Assembly: GCF_002283365.1 (NCBI RefSeq) | Contig: NZ_MQWD01000001.1 | Location: 3,326,738-3,360,200, forward strand | Length of the DNA: 33,463 nucleotides | DNA from: Rubrivirga marina | Lineage (GTDB): Bacteria; Bacteroidota; Rhodothermia; Rhodothermales; Rubricoccaceae | Reading direction: 5' to 3' | Shown here: positions 13,351 to 22,755 of the stretch, piece after piece | How positions within the stretch are numbered: position 1 is the stretch's first letter | How the letters are laid out: each line of letters starts with the position of its first letter | The notes under the pieces: model-generated | Told to the model about the DNA's origin: nothing | The model's input: the letters and a program-made list of their open reading frames with translations, nothing else | Databases searched by the model: none | Translations under genes and position numbers: made by a program

Positions 13351-15120
13351 ATGGACTCCCCCGCCCGCGCTGCCCAGGCTCTCCTCGACCGCGAGCGAGC
13401 GCTCCTCGCCGACCTCGGCGGCCTCCTCGACCGGGCCGACGCCCCCGACGACACGCGCCGCCGTCTGGCCGACCTCGCCCGGACGCTCGACGAGCTGTTC
13501 CTGCTCGTGGTCGCCGGCGAGTTCAACGCGGGCAAGTCGACGGTCGTGAACGCGCTCTTCGGGCGGCGGATCATGGAGGAGGGGCCCGTCCCGACAACGG
13601 ACAAGATCACGGTCCTGCGCCACGGCGACGCCGAGGCGACGCATCGGCGAGGCGAGTTCATCACCGAGCGGCACCTCGACCACCCGCTTCTCGAAAGCCT
13701 CGCCCTCGTCGACACGCCGGGCACCAACTCGATCGTCAAGGAGCACCAGGCCCTCACGGAGGACTTCATCCCGCGCGCCGACCTCGTCCTGTTCGTCACG
13801 AGCTACGACCGGCCGCTCTCGGAGTCCGAGCGCCAGTTCCTCGAGTACATCCGCGGCGCCTGGGGCAAGCGGTTGGTCGTCGCCGTCAACAAGGCCGACC
13901 TCGCGGAGACGGAGGCGGCGCTCGCCCAGGTGCTGGAGCACGTCCGCGACGGCCTCGTCCGCATCTTCGCCGAGGCGGGCATCGAGGACCCGCGACCGCC
14001 CCTCCTCTTCCCCGTCGCCGCCCGCCTCGCGCTCCAGGCCAAGGAGGCCGACCCCGACGGCTACCGCGCCGACCCGCGGTGGGAGCGGTCGCGGTTCGCC
14101 CCGTTCGAGCGGTTCCTGACCGAGACGCTCACCGACGACGCGAGGCTGGCGCTCAAGCTGGCGGCGCCGCTCGACGCCGTCGGCACGCTCCTGCGCGACG
14201 TCCGCCAGCGGGTCGAGGCACAGCGCGAGGTGCTCGCAGAGGACGAGGTCCAGCTCGCCGCACTTAACGGCCGGTTCGAGGAGGTCGGCGGCCAACTCGA
14301 CGACATCGCCGGGCGGGCGGTCGCCGAGGTCGACCGCGAGCTGTTGGAGATGGAAAAGCGCGGGGTGCGCTTCCTCGACGACACGATCCGCGTGTCGCGT
14401 CTCAACCTCATCCGCGACCGGAACGCGTTCCGTGAGGAGTTCGACCGACAGGTGGTCCGCGACGCCGAGCAGCGGATCGAGACGCGCCTCGGCGAGGCCG
14501 CCGACGCCCTCCTCCGCCGCGTGTTCGAGCTGTGGAATGAGACGTACTCCCGGCTGACGGACCTCAAGCGGAAGGAGACGGGGATCGCGGGCGGGTTTAT
14601 GTACGACCGCGACGAGGTGCTCCGCGACGTGATCCGCGAGGCCCGGCGGACCATCGACCAGTATGACATGGGCGAGGAGGCCCGCCGGTTGCTGGAGAAC
14701 GCCCGCTCCGCCCTGACCGTCGGTGGCGTGACGGCCGTCGGGATCGGGGCCCTCGCCGTCGTCCTCATCGCGACGACGGCGTTCGACGTCACGGGCGGCG
14801 TGCTCGCCGCCGGGGCGCTCGCCACGCTCGGGTTCATCGTGCTGCCGGCCCAGCGGCGCCGCGCCGTCCGCGAGTTCTCGGCCCGCGTCGACACCCTCCG
14901 GGAGGAGCTGCGAGGCGGCCTCGACCGCGAGTTGAACCAGGAAGTGGAGCAGGCCGTCGGGAAGGTCCGCGCGCTCGTCCGGCCCGTCGCCAAGCTGGCC
15001 CTCGACGCCCGCGCCGACCTCGACGCCATGGCGGCCGAGGCGGGCCGCCTCGGGGACGAGACCGACGCGCTCCGGGCCGAGGTCCGCCAGTCGTACGGGA
15101 CGGCTGAGGTCGAGGGCTGA
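13351..15120 (+). CDS. Dynamin-like GTPase
   Basis: This 589-residue bacterial dynamin-like protein would bind and reshape the inner membrane with energy from GTP. The GTPase signatures are complete: P-loop GEFNAGKS (56-63), switch threonines in PTTDK (81-85), DTPG (121-124) and NKAD (180-183). After the GTPase domain comes a long helical region (about 215-450) rich in charged heptads, as in the dynamin stalk. Two adjacent hydrophobic segments at about residues 455-500 (VGGVTAVGIGALAVVLIA and VLAAGALATLGFIVLP) form the membrane paddle. A final helical region (about 505-589) completes the stalk. Many bacterial dynamins come in pairs, but only one is present here. It meets the antiporter gene tail-to-tail with nine bases between. 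Confidence 0.9.
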   Translation: MDSPARAAQALLDRERALLADLGGLLDRADAPDDTRRRLADLARTLDELFLLVVAGEFNAGKSTVVNALFGRRIMEEGPVPTTDKITVLRHGDAEATHRRGEFITERHLDHPLLESLALVDTPGTNSIVKEHQALTEDFIPRADLVLFVTSYDRPLSESERQFLEYIRGAWGKRLVVAVNKADLAETEAALAQVLEHVRDGLVRIFAEAGIEDPRPPLLFPVAARLALQAKEADPDGYRADPRWERSRFAPFERFLTETLTDDARLALKLAAPLDAVGTLLRDVRQRVEAQREVLAEDEVQLAALNGRFEEVGGQLDDIAGRAVAEVDRELLEMEKRGVRFLDDTIRVSRLNLIRDRNAFREEFDRQVVRDAEQRIETRLGEAADALLRRVFELWNETYSRLTDLKRKETGIAGGFMYDRDEVLRDVIREARRTIDQYDMGEEARRLLENARSALTVGGVTAVGIGALAVVLIATTAFDVTGGVLAAGALATLGFIVLPAQRRRAVREFSARVDTLREELRGGLDRELNQEVEQAVGKVRALVRPVAKLALDARADLDAMAAEAGRLGDETDALRAEVRQSYGTAEVEG

Positions 15121-15129
15121 CCGCCCCGC

Positions 15130-16473
15130 CTAGTCCTCGGCTCGGGCTTCCCGTTTGCGGGCCAGCCGCTCCTGGACGCGAGCGCGCCCGGCGTACCATT
15201 CCATCACCGGCGTCACCGAGAGGCCGTGGACGACGATGCTGGTCGTGATCGTCACGAGGACGAGGCCCAGCAGGAGGTCCGAGAAGCCGTCGTTCAGGCC
15301 GTGCGTCTCGGCGAACATGAGGTAGTACACCGACCCGATCCCGCGGACGCCGAACCACGCGATGAGCTCGCGCTGGAGCCCGGTCGTGGGCGAGCCGAGG
15401 AGACCGACCCAGACGGCGAGCGGGCGGATCACGAGGAGCACGGCCGGGACGAACCACAGCATCTCGACCGTCCACACGGCGCGGTGGAGGAGCGCGCCGA
15501 CGAGGACGACGAGCGTGACGGCGCCGATCCGCTCGAACTGCTCGGCGAACCCGAGGACGGCGCTCGCCATGTACGCGGGCGCCGAGTGTTCATCGACGGC
15601 GACCTCCTCGTCTTCCCCCTCGTGCGCCATCGCCTCGACGTCGTCGGCCGGCTCGTCACCGGTCTCCCGGCGCTCCTCGTTGCGGAGCGCGAGGCCGGCC
15701 GCGAACGCCGCCAGGAACGCGTACGTCCCGATGAGGAGCGCGACGCCGTAGCTCAGGGCCACGAGCCCGAGCGCGAGGAAGTCGTCGCTGCCGACGGCCT
15801 CCTTGTGCGCCCGCCGGAGGTGGACCACGAGCCGCCCCACGGCCGTCCCGAGGCCGGCGCCCACCGCGATCCCCCCGAGCACGGCCCAGACCACGTCCTT
15901 CAGGATCCACGTCGTGAAGCCCTCGCCCAGGTCGTGGAGCCCGAGCAGTCCGAGGCCGAGCATGACGAAGGGGAACGCGGCGCCGTCGTTGAATCCGGCC
16001 TCACCCGTCAGCGAGAACCGGAGGCGGTCCGTGTCGTCGGGGTCCTCGATCTGGACGTCGGAGGCGAGGACCGGGTCGGTCGGGGCGAGGACAGCGCCGA
16101 GGAGGACGGCCGCGCCCCACGGGATCCCGAGGCCGAAGTACGCCAGCGCCGCGATGCCGAAGACGGTGAGCGTCATCGAGACCGTCGCGAGGCGGAGCGG
16201 GAGCCGCCACCGGCCGTCGGAGAGCGGCGTCCGGAGCTTGAGGCCGGCCGCGAACAGCGACAGGATCACGGCGATCTCGGTCAGCACCTCCAGCGTCCCG
16301 GCCTCGTCGATCGGGTCGATGACGAGGAGGCCGATCCCGAGGGGCCCGATGCCGAGCCCGACGAGGAGGTACAGCTGGGCCGTCGAGAGGGGGAGCCGGG
16401 CGAGCGTAGTCTTGGCCAACGCCATGAGCGTCAGCAGGAGGCCGGCGACGACAAACCAGAGGGCGAAGGGCAC
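15130..16473 (-). CDS. CPA1-family Na+(K+)/H+ antiporter
   Basis: This 447-residue protein exchanges cations for protons across the cytoplasmic membrane and would serve pH and salt homeostasis. About twelve hydrophobic segments are visible. Family motifs are APTDPVLASD (130-139, membrane Asp133) and GEAGFNDGAAFPF (157-169), where Asn162-Asp163 is the ion-binding pair typical of electroneutral CPA1 members. FAAGLKL near residue 75 is also characteristic. A strongly acidic loop with several histidines (about residues 270-297, DDVEAMAHEGEDEEVAVDEH) interrupts the later helices and could sense pH. The start is GTG 16473. It follows the YedJ-like gene by 51 bases and is probably the last gene of the leuS operon. 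Confidence 0.9.
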   Translation of the reverse strand: MPFALWFVVAGLLLTLMALAKTTLARLPLSTAQLYLLVGLGIGPLGIGLLVIDPIDEAGTLEVLTEIAVILSLFAAGLKLRTPLSDGRWRLPLRLATVSMTLTVFGIAALAYFGLGIPWGAAVLLGAVLAPTDPVLASDVQIEDPDDTDRLRFSLTGEAGFNDGAAFPFVMLGLGLLGLHDLGEGFTTWILKDVVWAVLGGIAVGAGLGTAVGRLVVHLRRAHKEAVGSDDFLALGLVALSYGVALLIGTYAFLAAFAAGLALRNEERRETGDEPADDVEAMAHEGEDEEVAVDEHSAPAYMASAVLGFAEQFERIGAVTLVVLVGALLHRAVWTVEMLWFVPAVLLVIRPLAVWVGLLGSPTTGLQRELIAWFGVRGIGSVYYLMFAETHGLNDGFSDLLLGLVLVTITTSIVVHGLSVTPVMEWYAGRARVQERLARKREARAED

Positions 16474-16524
16474 GAGCGGATGGGGGGCGGCGTCGGCGAA
16501 CGCCGTGCTCGGCGGCCGCGGTCC

Positions 16525-17175
16525 CTAGGCGACCTCAGTAGCGAGTTGCCTGAGGAAGTCCCGGAGGAACGCCGCCCGGCGCTCCGCCTCGGCCCGGCCC
16601 GCCTCCGTTCGCATCGTGGCCGGCAGCTTCAGCAACTTGACGAACAGGTGATCGGTCGCCCACCGCTTGTCGTCGAGCGCCCGCGCGGGCGGCTCCGACG
16701 GGACGGGGTCGTCGGGGTGGACGATCCCCGAGCCGAACACGGCCGACATCGCATACATCCGGGCCAGCCCGATGGCGCCGAGCGCGTCGAGCCGGTCGGC
16801 GTCCTGGACGACCTCGGCCTCGACGGTCTGGGGTTCGATCCCGGCCGAGAAGCTGTGGGCCTCAACCGCGTGCGCCACGGCGGGGAGGTCCGCCTCGGGG
16901 AAGCCCTCGGCCCGGAGCCAGCGCGCCGCCTCGTCGGCCGCGATGCGCGACGCCCGTTTCCGATCCGGCGAGTCCTTCGCGACCGTCACGACGTCGTGGA
17001 GCCACGCCGCGGGCACGACGACGCCGAGGCGGGCGCCCTCGGCCTCGGCCAGCCGCCCCGCCCACGCCACGACGCGGCGGACGTGGGCGAGGTCGTGGGC
17101 CGGGTCGCCGGCCATCCGCTGGCGGACGAACGCCTCGCAGCGCTCGCCCCAGGCGTCGACCTCGGCCGCGGTCAC
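16525..17175 (-). CDS. YedJ-type HD-domain phosphohydrolase
   Basis: This 216-residue metal-dependent phosphohydrolase belongs to the group of E. coli YedJ. HD ligands are His31 (HDLAHVRRV), His60-Asp61 (AAWLHDVV) and the later [19 protein letters not shown], nearly identical to the YedJ motif. Further shared blocks are [17 protein letters not shown] and KLLKLPATM. The substrate of this group is not firmly established; nucleotide phosphates are the usual suggestion. The start is GTG 17175, overlapping the leuS stop by four bases (GTGA). The longer frame upstream is antisense-like and arginine-rich. The overlap ties its synthesis to leucyl-tRNA synthetase. Confidence 0.9.
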   Translation of the reverse strand: MTAAEVDAWGERCEAFVRQRMAGDPAHDLAHVRRVVAWAGRLAEAEGARLGVVVPAAWLHDVVTVAKDSPDRKRASRIAADEAARWLRAEGFPEADLPAVAHAVEAHSFSAGIEPQTVEAEVVQDADRLDALGAIGLARMYAMSAVFGSGIVHPDDPVPSEPPARALDDKRWATDHLFVKLLKLPATMRTEAGRAEAERRAAFLRDFLRQLATEVA

Positions 17176-19973
17176 GCGACGACGAAGTTGACGAGCCGGC
17201 CCGGCACCGCGATCTCCTTGCGGACAGTCCCTTCCTCGAGGTACCGCGCCACATTCGGCTCCTCGCGGGCCGCCGCGAGCATCGCGACCTTGTCCGCCTC
17301 GGCGTCGACCAGGACGGTCCCGCGGAGCTTGCCGTTGACCTGGACCGCGATCTCGACCGTGTCGGCCTTGAGGAGATCGGGGTCGGCCTCCGGCCACGGC
17401 TCGTAGGTCAGCGTCTCGTCATGGCCGAGTTGGCGCCAGAGCTCCTCGGCGAGGTGCGGCGCGAACGGCGCCAGCAGGAGCGTGAACGTCTCGGCCGTCG
17501 CCTGCGGGATGTGGCCCCACTTGGTGGCGGCGTTGACGAACTCCATCATCGCCGCGATCGCCGTGTTGAAACGGAGGCCCTCGACATCGTCGGTGACCTT
17601 CTGGATCGTCGCGTGGAGGACGCGCTGCTGCTCGCGCGTCGGCTCGGCGTCGAGGACGGTCGCGGCGCGGCGCCCGGTGTCCGGGTCGATGACGAGGCGG
17701 TAGGCCCGCGCCAGGAAGCGGTGGACCCCGTCGACGGAGCGCGTATTCCATGGCTTCGTCTGCTCCAGCGGCCCCATAAACATCTCGTAGAGCCGGAGCG
17801 AGTCGGCCCCGTAGGCGTCGACGATGTCGTCGGGGTTGACGACGTTGCCGCGGCTCTTCGACATCTTGTGGGCGCGCGAGGTCACGCGGACGTCGGCGTG
17901 AGCCGCCAGCACGAAGCCGTCGCCCTTTTTCTTGACCTCGTCCTCCGAGACCTGGACGGCGACCAGGGTCGAGCCGTCGCGGGCGTCCTGCCAGTCGGCG
18001 TCGTCCCCGTCCGCCTCGGTGGCGTGCTCGGCCGAGACCCACCCGAACGGCACGCCGTCGTCGCCGACGCGCCGGAACGCCGTGTACTCGACCTCGCCCA
18101 GGATCATGCCCTGGTTGACCAGCTTCTGGAACGGCTCGTCCGTGCTCACCACGCCCGCGTCAAACAGCACCTTGTGCCAGAACCGGGCGTAGAGCAGGTG
18201 GAGCACGGCGTGCTCGGCCCCGCCGATGTAGAGGTCGACCGGCATCCAGTACCGCTCCTTGTCGGGGTCGACGAAGGCGTCGGCGTTGTCGGGGTCGATA
18301 AAGCGGAGGTAGTACCAGCAGGAGCCGGCCCACTGGGGCATCGTGTTGGTCTCGCGCCGCGCCGGACGGCCCGTCTCCGGGTCGGTCGTCTCGATCCACT
18401 CGGCCGCGTTCGCGAGCGGGCTCTCGCCGTTGTCGGCCGGCCGGTACTCGTCGACCTCGGGGAGCGTGAGCGGGAGGACGTCCGGCGGGAGCGGCTTCGG
18501 GACGACGTCGCCGTCCTCATCCGTCGTGTGGATCACCGGGATCGGCTCGCCCCAGTACCGCTGGCGGCTGAACAGCCAGTCGCGGAGCTTGTAGTTGACC
18601 TGCCGCCGGCCGACGCCGTTCGACTCGAGCCACGCCGTCACGTCGGCCTTCGCGGCCGGGACCATGAGGCCGTCGAGGCGGACGCCCTGGTCGGCGATGC
18701 CGGCCACGGGGCCGCCGCTCGCGTCGGAGTTCATCAGCGTGCCCTCGTTGCCGGCGTAGACCTCCGAGAAGTGGTGGGGCGCGTCGTTGTACTCGCCGAA
18801 CAGCAGGTCGGCCTCGGTGTCGGTCGGCACGTCGGGGCCGGCGTGCTGAGCCAGCCACGACGCCGGCGGACGGACGACCGGGCGGATCGGGAGGCCGTGG
18901 ACCTGCGCGAACTCGAAGTCGCGCGCGTCGTGGGCGGGGACGGCCATGATGGCGCCCGTCCCGTAACCCGCGAGGACGTAGTCGGCGATCCAGACCGGCA
19001 CCTTCTGGCCGTTGACCGGGTTGACGGCGTGGGCCCCGGTGAACACGCCAGTCTTCGCCTTCTGCTCCATCCGGTCGCGCTCCGTCTTCCGCGACGCCGC
19101 CGCGACGTACTGGCGGACGGCCTCGGCCTGGCCCTCCGTCGTGATCTCGTTCACGAGCGGGTGCTCAGGAGCCAGCACCATGTAGGTCGCGCCGAAGAGC
19201 GTGTCGGGCCGGGTCGTGAACACGCGGATGCGAACCGCCGGGTGACCGAACACGCCGAAGTCGACCTCGGCGCCCACGCTCTTCCCGATCCAGTTGCGCT
19301 GCATGGCCTTGACCGACTCGGGCCAGTCGAGGTCTTCCAACCCATCGAGCAGCCGATCCGCGTACTCCGTGATCCGGAGCATCCACTGCCGCATCGGGAC
19401 CTGGACGACGGGGTGCCCGCCGATCTCGCTCTTCCCGTCGACGACCTCCTCGTTCGAGAGGACCGCGCCCAGCTCGGGGCACCAGTTGACGGGAGCGAAC
19501 GCCTCGTAGGCGAGGCCCTTCTCGTACAGCTTCAGGAAGATCCACTGCGTCCACTTGACGTAGTCCGGGTCGGTCGTGTTGACCTCGCGGGACCAGTCGT
19601 AGGAGAACCCGAGGCGCTGGAGCTGGCGGCGGAAGGTGGCCACGTTCCGCTCGGTCGTCACGCGCGGATGGATCCCCTCTCGGATGGCGGCCTGCTCGGC
19701 CGGGAGCCCGAACGCGTCCCAGCCCATCGGGTGGAGCACGTTGAAGCCGGTCATCCGCTTGTAGCGCGAGACGATGTCGGTCGCGGTGTAGCCCTCGGGG
19801 TGGCCCACGTGGAGGCCGGCGCCCGACGGGTACGGGAACATGTCGAGCGCGTAGAAGCCCGGCTTGTCGGCGTCGAAGCCGTCGTCGCCGGGGCCCGGCT
19901 GGCGGAAGGTGTCGTGCTCCCGCCAGTAGTCCTGCCAGCGGGGTTCGATCTCGTCGTGGGGGTATCCGGCCAT
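17172..19973 (-). CDS. leuS: Leucyl-tRNA synthetase
   Basis: LeuS charges tRNA-Leu with leucine in the cytoplasm. The 933-residue protein has the class I signatures: [12 protein letters not shown], the HIGH motif (residues 48-58), and KMSKS at residues 703-707 (bases 17853-17867). The CP1 editing domain between them is present, with [13 protein letters not shown], and its discriminating aspartate is in [10 protein letters not shown] leucine-specific insertion precedes KMSKS ([18 protein letters not shown]). The C-terminal anticodon-binding and tRNA-contacting domains are complete (VQVNGKLRG near the end). It is slightly longer than the ~860 residues of E. coli LeuS. A TAGCTTCC promoter-like box lies 25 bases before the ATG, and no Shine-Dalgarno is visible. 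Confidence 0.98.
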   Translation of the reverse strand: MAGYPHDEIEPRWQDYWREHDTFRQPGPGDDGFDADKPGFYALDMFPYPSGAGLHVGHPEGYTATDIVSRYKRMTGFNVLHPMGWDAFGLPAEQAAIREGIHPRVTTERNVATFRRQLQRLGFSYDWSREVNTTDPDYVKWTQWIFLKLYEKGLAYEAFAPVNWCPELGAVLSNEEVVDGKSEIGGHPVVQVPMRQWMLRITEYADRLLDGLEDLDWPESVKAMQRNWIGKSVGAEVDFGVFGHPAVRIRVFTTRPDTLFGATYMVLAPEHPLVNEITTEGQAEAVRQYVAAASRKTERDRMEQKAKTGVFTGAHAVNPVNGQKVPVWIADYVLAGYGTGAIMAVPAHDARDFEFAQVHGLPIRPVVRPPASWLAQHAGPDVPTDTEADLLFGEYNDAPHHFSEVYAGNEGTLMNSDASGGPVAGIADQGVRLDGLMVPAAKADVTAWLESNGVGRRQVNYKLRDWLFSRQRYWGEPIPVIHTTDEDGDVVPKPLPPDVLPLTLPEVDEYRPADNGESPLANAAEWIETTDPETGRPARRETNTMPQWAGSCWYYLRFIDPDNADAFVDPDKERYWMPVDLYIGGAEHAVLHLLYARFWHKVLFDAGVVSTDEPFQKLVNQGMILGEVEYTAFRRVGDDGVPFGWVSAEHATEADGDDADWQDARDGSTLVAVQVSEDEVKKKGDGFVLAAHADVRVTSRAHKMSKSRGNVVNPDDIVDAYGADSLRLYEMFMGPLEQTKPWNTRSVDGVHRFLARAYRLVIDPDTGRRAATVLDAEPTREQQRVLHATIQKVTDDVEGLRFNTAIAAMMEFVNAATKWGHIPQATAETFTLLLAPFAPHLAEELWRQLGHDETLTYEPWPEADPDLLKADTVEIAVQVNGKLRGTVLVDAEADKVAMLAAAREEPNVARYLEEGTVRKEIAVPGRLVNFVVA

Positions 19974-19998
19974 GCCTGGGTCTGCGCAGAAGGGGCCA

Positions 19999-20006
19999 GG
20001 AAGCTA
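19999..20006 (-). promoter_or_regulatory. TAnnTTCC promoter-like box before leuS
   Basis: TAGCTTCC on the minus strand sits 25 bases before the leuS ATG in the divergent region shared with the DUF5995 gene. It fits the TAnnTT core of the Bacteroidota -7 element. A TGTGG about 22 bases upstream is a poor -33 match. Confidence 0.4.
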
Positions 20007-20135
20007 CCGCGCCCTCCCGCGGGGGATCCCACAGCACCACCGAGGCGGCCCGTCCCAGGACGGTCTTCCGCCAGGGTTCGTGCGTGACGGCCATTCCGGC
20101 GCCTCTCCGTAGTGTGTGGGGACTCCCCGGCTCAC

Positions 20136-20894
20136 ATGGCCTCCCCCGCTCCCGCCTCCGACATCGACGGCGTCGTCCGTGCGCTGGACGGCATTGTGGA
20201 CGACTGCCGCGTCCGACACTGCCGCCTCGGCCTGTTCGCCGCGCTCTACCGGCGCGTGACGGTCGAGGTGAAGGGCCGCATGGGGAAAGGCCAGTTCGTC
20301 GACGCCGAGCGGATGGAGCGGCTCGACACGCGGTTCGCCAACCGCTACCTCGAGGCGTACGCCCGTCACCGGTCCGGCGAGGCGCCGACGCGGGCCTGGG
20401 CCGCCGCGTTCGAGGCACGGGAGGACGACCGCCTCGTCGTGCTCCAACACTTGCTGCTGGGCATGAACGCCCACATCCTCCTCGACCTCGGCGTGACGAC
20501 GGCCGAGATCGCGCGGCGCCACGACACCGACGGCCTCAAGCACGACTTCGATGCCATCAACCGCGTTCTGGCCGACCTCGTGGACGAGATCCAGGAGGAG
20601 GTCGGACGGACGTCGGGGCTGCTCCGGACGCTCGACCGCCTCGGTGGGCGCCTCGACGAGCGCGTTCTCGGGTTCGGGCTCGCGACGGCGAGGCGGAGGG
20701 CGTGGCGGCACGCCCTCGCGCTGCGGGCGATGCCGGGGCCTCTCCAGCCCCGCCTCGTTGACCGGATCGACGTGCGGGTCGAGCGGACGGCCCGCGGCAT
20801 CCGTCGGCCGCCGTTCCGCCTCGACGCCGCGCTCGGCCGGATCCGTGAGGCCGAGCGAGAGCCGGTCGGCGACCTCATCGACCGGCTGGCCTGA
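20136..20894 (+). CDS. DUF5995 family protein
   Basis: This 252-residue, mostly helical soluble protein matches what I know of DUF5995. The hallmarks are FAALYRRVTVEVK, GQFVDAERMERLDTRFANRYL and VLQHLLLGMNAHILLDLG (near residues 103-120). The Asn-Ala-His with following Asp might bind a metal or phosphate, but the function of the family is not known. Its C-terminal third is rich in Arg and helical. ATG 20136 is preferred to one eight codons upstream because the family similarity begins shortly after it and the upstream residues (CGDSPAH) look untranslated. It ends one base before the PAP2 gene's stop on the other strand. Confidence 0.8.
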   Translation: MASPAPASDIDGVVRALDGIVDDCRVRHCRLGLFAALYRRVTVEVKGRMGKGQFVDAERMERLDTRFANRYLEAYARHRSGEAPTRAWAAAFEAREDDRLVVLQHLLLGMNAHILLDLGVTTAEIARRHDTDGLKHDFDAINRVLADLVDEIQEEVGRTSGLLRTLDRLGGRLDERVLGFGLATARRRAWRHALALRAMPGPLQPRLVDRIDVRVERTARGIRRPPFRLDAALGRIREAEREPVGDLIDRLA

Positions 20895-20895
20895 G

Positions 20896-21666
20896 TCAGG
20901 TCGCGGCGCCCGTTCCGTGCGGTTGGGGATCGGCGTCGTCCGGCCGGCCGATCTCCTCCGTCCGCTCGCGTCGGCTCCGGTAGCGGGTCTCCACGACGTC
21001 GACCAAGAGGAGGCTCGCCACGAGCCACGCAGAGCCGGCGAGCCAGCCGGCGAGGACGTCCGTGAGAAAGTGGACGTTGAGGTACACTCGCGACAGCCCG
21101 ACGAGGATCGCCACGAGCGGGCCGACGACCGCGGCCACCACGCGGGCCCACCGCCTCTCCGTCAGCCGCCAGACGAGGTACACCATCATCCCGTAGAAGA
21201 CGGTCGAGGCGAAGGCGTGGCCGCTCGGGAAGCTGTAGCCCGTGGCCTCGATCACCTGCGCCTCGGGGCGCTGGCGGGCGAACAGGAGCTTCAGTCCGGT
21301 GATGACGAGCCCGCCGACGCCCGAGGCGAACACCACGCGAAACGCGGCCCAGTACCGCTTCGCGATCACGAGCGCCAGCGCGACGACGATCACGAAGCCG
21401 ATGAGCGTCGCATTGTTGCCGAACCACGTGACGGTGAGCCCGAGGCCGGGCGACCCGCCGAGCGCGTCGTAGATCAACCCGTGGGCGACGGCGTCGAACC
21501 GTGCCACGTCGTCGCCCTCGGTCACCGCGTCGAGGACGTTGACGAAGCCCCACACGGCGAGGGCGACCGCGGCGAACGCGACAGTGAACGCGAGCCCGTA
21601 CGGCACGCCCCGCTGGAGGCGCCGCCGTACGAACCGGATGGCGGGGTGGAGGTCTCCGGCGCTCAT
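20896..21666 (-). CDS. PAP2 superfamily membrane phosphatase
   Basis: This 256-residue lipid or polyprenyl phosphate phosphatase acts in the cytoplasmic membrane. The three PAP2 motifs are intact: KLLFARQRP (126-134; KxxxxxxRP), PSGH (147-150; His150 assists catalysis) and SRVYLNVHFLTDV (192-204), with His199 as nucleophile and Asp203. Six hydrophobic segments surround them, and the C-terminus after about residue 225 is polar. Likely substrates are undecaprenyl pyrophosphate, phosphatidic acid or phosphatidylglycerophosphate; the sequence does not decide. The ATG overlaps the stop of the upstream membrane protein by four bases (ATGA), so the two are coupled. Confidence 0.92.
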   Translation of the reverse strand: MSAGDLHPAIRFVRRRLQRGVPYGLAFTVAFAAVALAVWGFVNVLDAVTEGDDVARFDAVAHGLIYDALGGSPGLGLTVTWFGNNATLIGFVIVVALALVIAKRYWAAFRVVFASGVGGLVITGLKLLFARQRPEAQVIEATGYSFPSGHAFASTVFYGMMVYLVWRLTERRWARVVAAVVGPLVAILVGLSRVYLNVHFLTDVLAGWLAGSAWLVASLLLVDVVETRYRSRRERTEEIGRPDDADPQPHGTGAAT

Positions 21667-22265
21667 CCGAGGATCAGGAGCACGACAGCCACGAGTCCGC
21701 CGACGATCACCACGCCGTTGAGCGCGACGGCGCTCAGGAGGGCGAGCGCGAACGGGAGGCTCGCGAGCCGGAGGAAGCGAAGCGCCCCGACGGCCTTGAC
21801 CCATCCGCCCTTGGTGAGGAGCGCCAGCCCGCGGGCGGCCCACAGCGACTTGAGGAGACGCACGACCCGGCTCCCTTTGACAGCCTCGCGCGACGCCTCG
21901 CGGCCGGTCGTGGCGAGCGCGGCCTCCCTCACCTGTCGCGGAAGGCTGGCGAGATCGGCGAGCGTCCACCCTGCGATCGCCACGGCGGCGGCCGGGACGA
22001 GCAGAAGCAGTCCCAGCGCGACGAGCACGCCCGCCGCGAGTTGGGGCACCCACCGGAGAACGGCCGCCACGATCAGCAGCGCGGCGATGCCGCTCACGCC
22101 GGCCAGCCGGTAGGCGAATCGCACGATCGCGTCGACCCCGGGCAGGAGCCGGCCGAGGCGGGCGAGGGCGCCGGGCGGCGCCTCGGCGAGCGCGCCGCTG
22201 GATGGAGGGCCGTCGGCCGGGACGGGGGCGGCAGACGCCTGAGAGACGGAGGGAGGGGAATCCAC
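21663..22265 (-). CDS. Hypothetical membrane protein upstream of PAP2 gene
   Basis: I do not recognise this 200-residue protein. It has a Ser/Ala/Pro-rich N-terminus of about 45 residues, followed by hydrophobic segments at about residues 56-70 (SGIAALLIVAAVLRW), 74-98 (LAAGVLVALGLLLLVPAAAVAIAG) and 165-199 (LPFALALLSAVALNGVVIVGGLVAVVLLILG). A basic amphipathic stretch (about 105-160, with VKGSRVVRLLKSLW) lies between them. It may help or regulate the PAP2 phosphatase with which it overlaps. The start is a GTG at 22265; the gene faces the CoA-binding gene with only 43 bases between, which must hold both starts' control signals. Confidence 0.7.
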   Translation of the reverse strand: MDSPPSVSQASAAPVPADGPPSSGALAEAPPGALARLGRLLPGVDAIVRFAYRLAGVSGIAALLIVAAVLRWVPQLAAGVLVALGLLLLVPAAAVAIAGWTLADLASLPRQVREAALATTGREASREAVKGSRVVRLLKSLWAARGLALLTKGGWVKAVGALRFLRLASLPFALALLSAVALNGVVIVGGLVAVVLLILG

Positions 22266-22308
22266 GCGGAGGGGGAAGCCGTTGGCCCCTTCCTACGCCA
22301 CCACGCCC

Positions 22309-22731
22309 ATGCCGAGTTCGCCTGACATCGCGTCCGTCCTCCGCGGCGCTCGAACGATCGCCGTCGTCGGGTGCTCGCCGCGCGGGTTCCAGACGAGCCA
22401 CCGGATCGCCCGGTACATCCAGAACGCGGGGTTCACGATGATCCCAGTCAACCCGAACCACGACGAGATCCTCGGCGAGACGGCCTACCCGGACCTCGTC
22501 TCGATCCCCGACGACGTGGAGATCGACGTCGTTGACGTGTTCCGCCGGCCGGAGTTCACGCCCGACGTGGTCCGCGACGCCGCCGCGCGGTCGGAGCGGA
22601 CCGGCGACCGCCCGGTGATCTGGACCCAGATCGGCGTCCACGCCCCCGAGGCGGAGCGGCTGGCCCACGAGGCGGGCCTGCCGTACGTGGCCGACCGGTG
22701 CCTCATGGTCGATCACGCGGCTCTCGGCTAA
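22309..22731 (+). CDS. CoA-binding protein (CoA_binding_2, YccU-like)
   Basis: This 140-residue Rossmann-fold protein is related to the CoA-binding domain of succinyl-CoA synthetase. Motifs are IAVVGCSPRGFQTSHRIARY (nucleotide loop), FTMIPVNPNH, DVVDVFRRPEF, and a C-terminal block WTQIGV followed by AGLPYVADRCLMVDH. That final block with its cysteine is typical of the YccU group. A role in binding CoA or an acyl-CoA is likely, but no reaction is known. ATG 22309 starts just before the conserved part; a TTG nine codons upstream is less likely. Confidence 0.9.
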   Translation: MPSSPDIASVLRGARTIAVVGCSPRGFQTSHRIARYIQNAGFTMIPVNPNHDEILGETAYPDLVSIPDDVEIDVVDVFRRPEFTPDVVRDAAARSERTGDRPVIWTQIGVHAPEAERLAHEAGLPYVADRCLMVDHAALG

Positions 22732-22755
22732 CCTGGGCGTCGGTCCCTCCTCTCG

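Noticed and set aside
19935-19955. TTCGA-containing words that look like a tRNA T-arm (also near 6736, 16826 and 28199)
   Set aside because: All lie within coding sequence of clear genes and lack the acceptor and anticodon arms of a tRNA.
17421-20087. Long plus-strand open frame opposite leuS
   Set aside because: It is an antisense shadow of an unmistakable leucyl-tRNA synthetase and has no recognisable domain.
19974-20135. Possible T-box or other riboswitch leader before leuS
   Set aside because: I see no T-box sequence or antiterminator-like structure in the region, only a promoter-like box and short GC-rich pairings.
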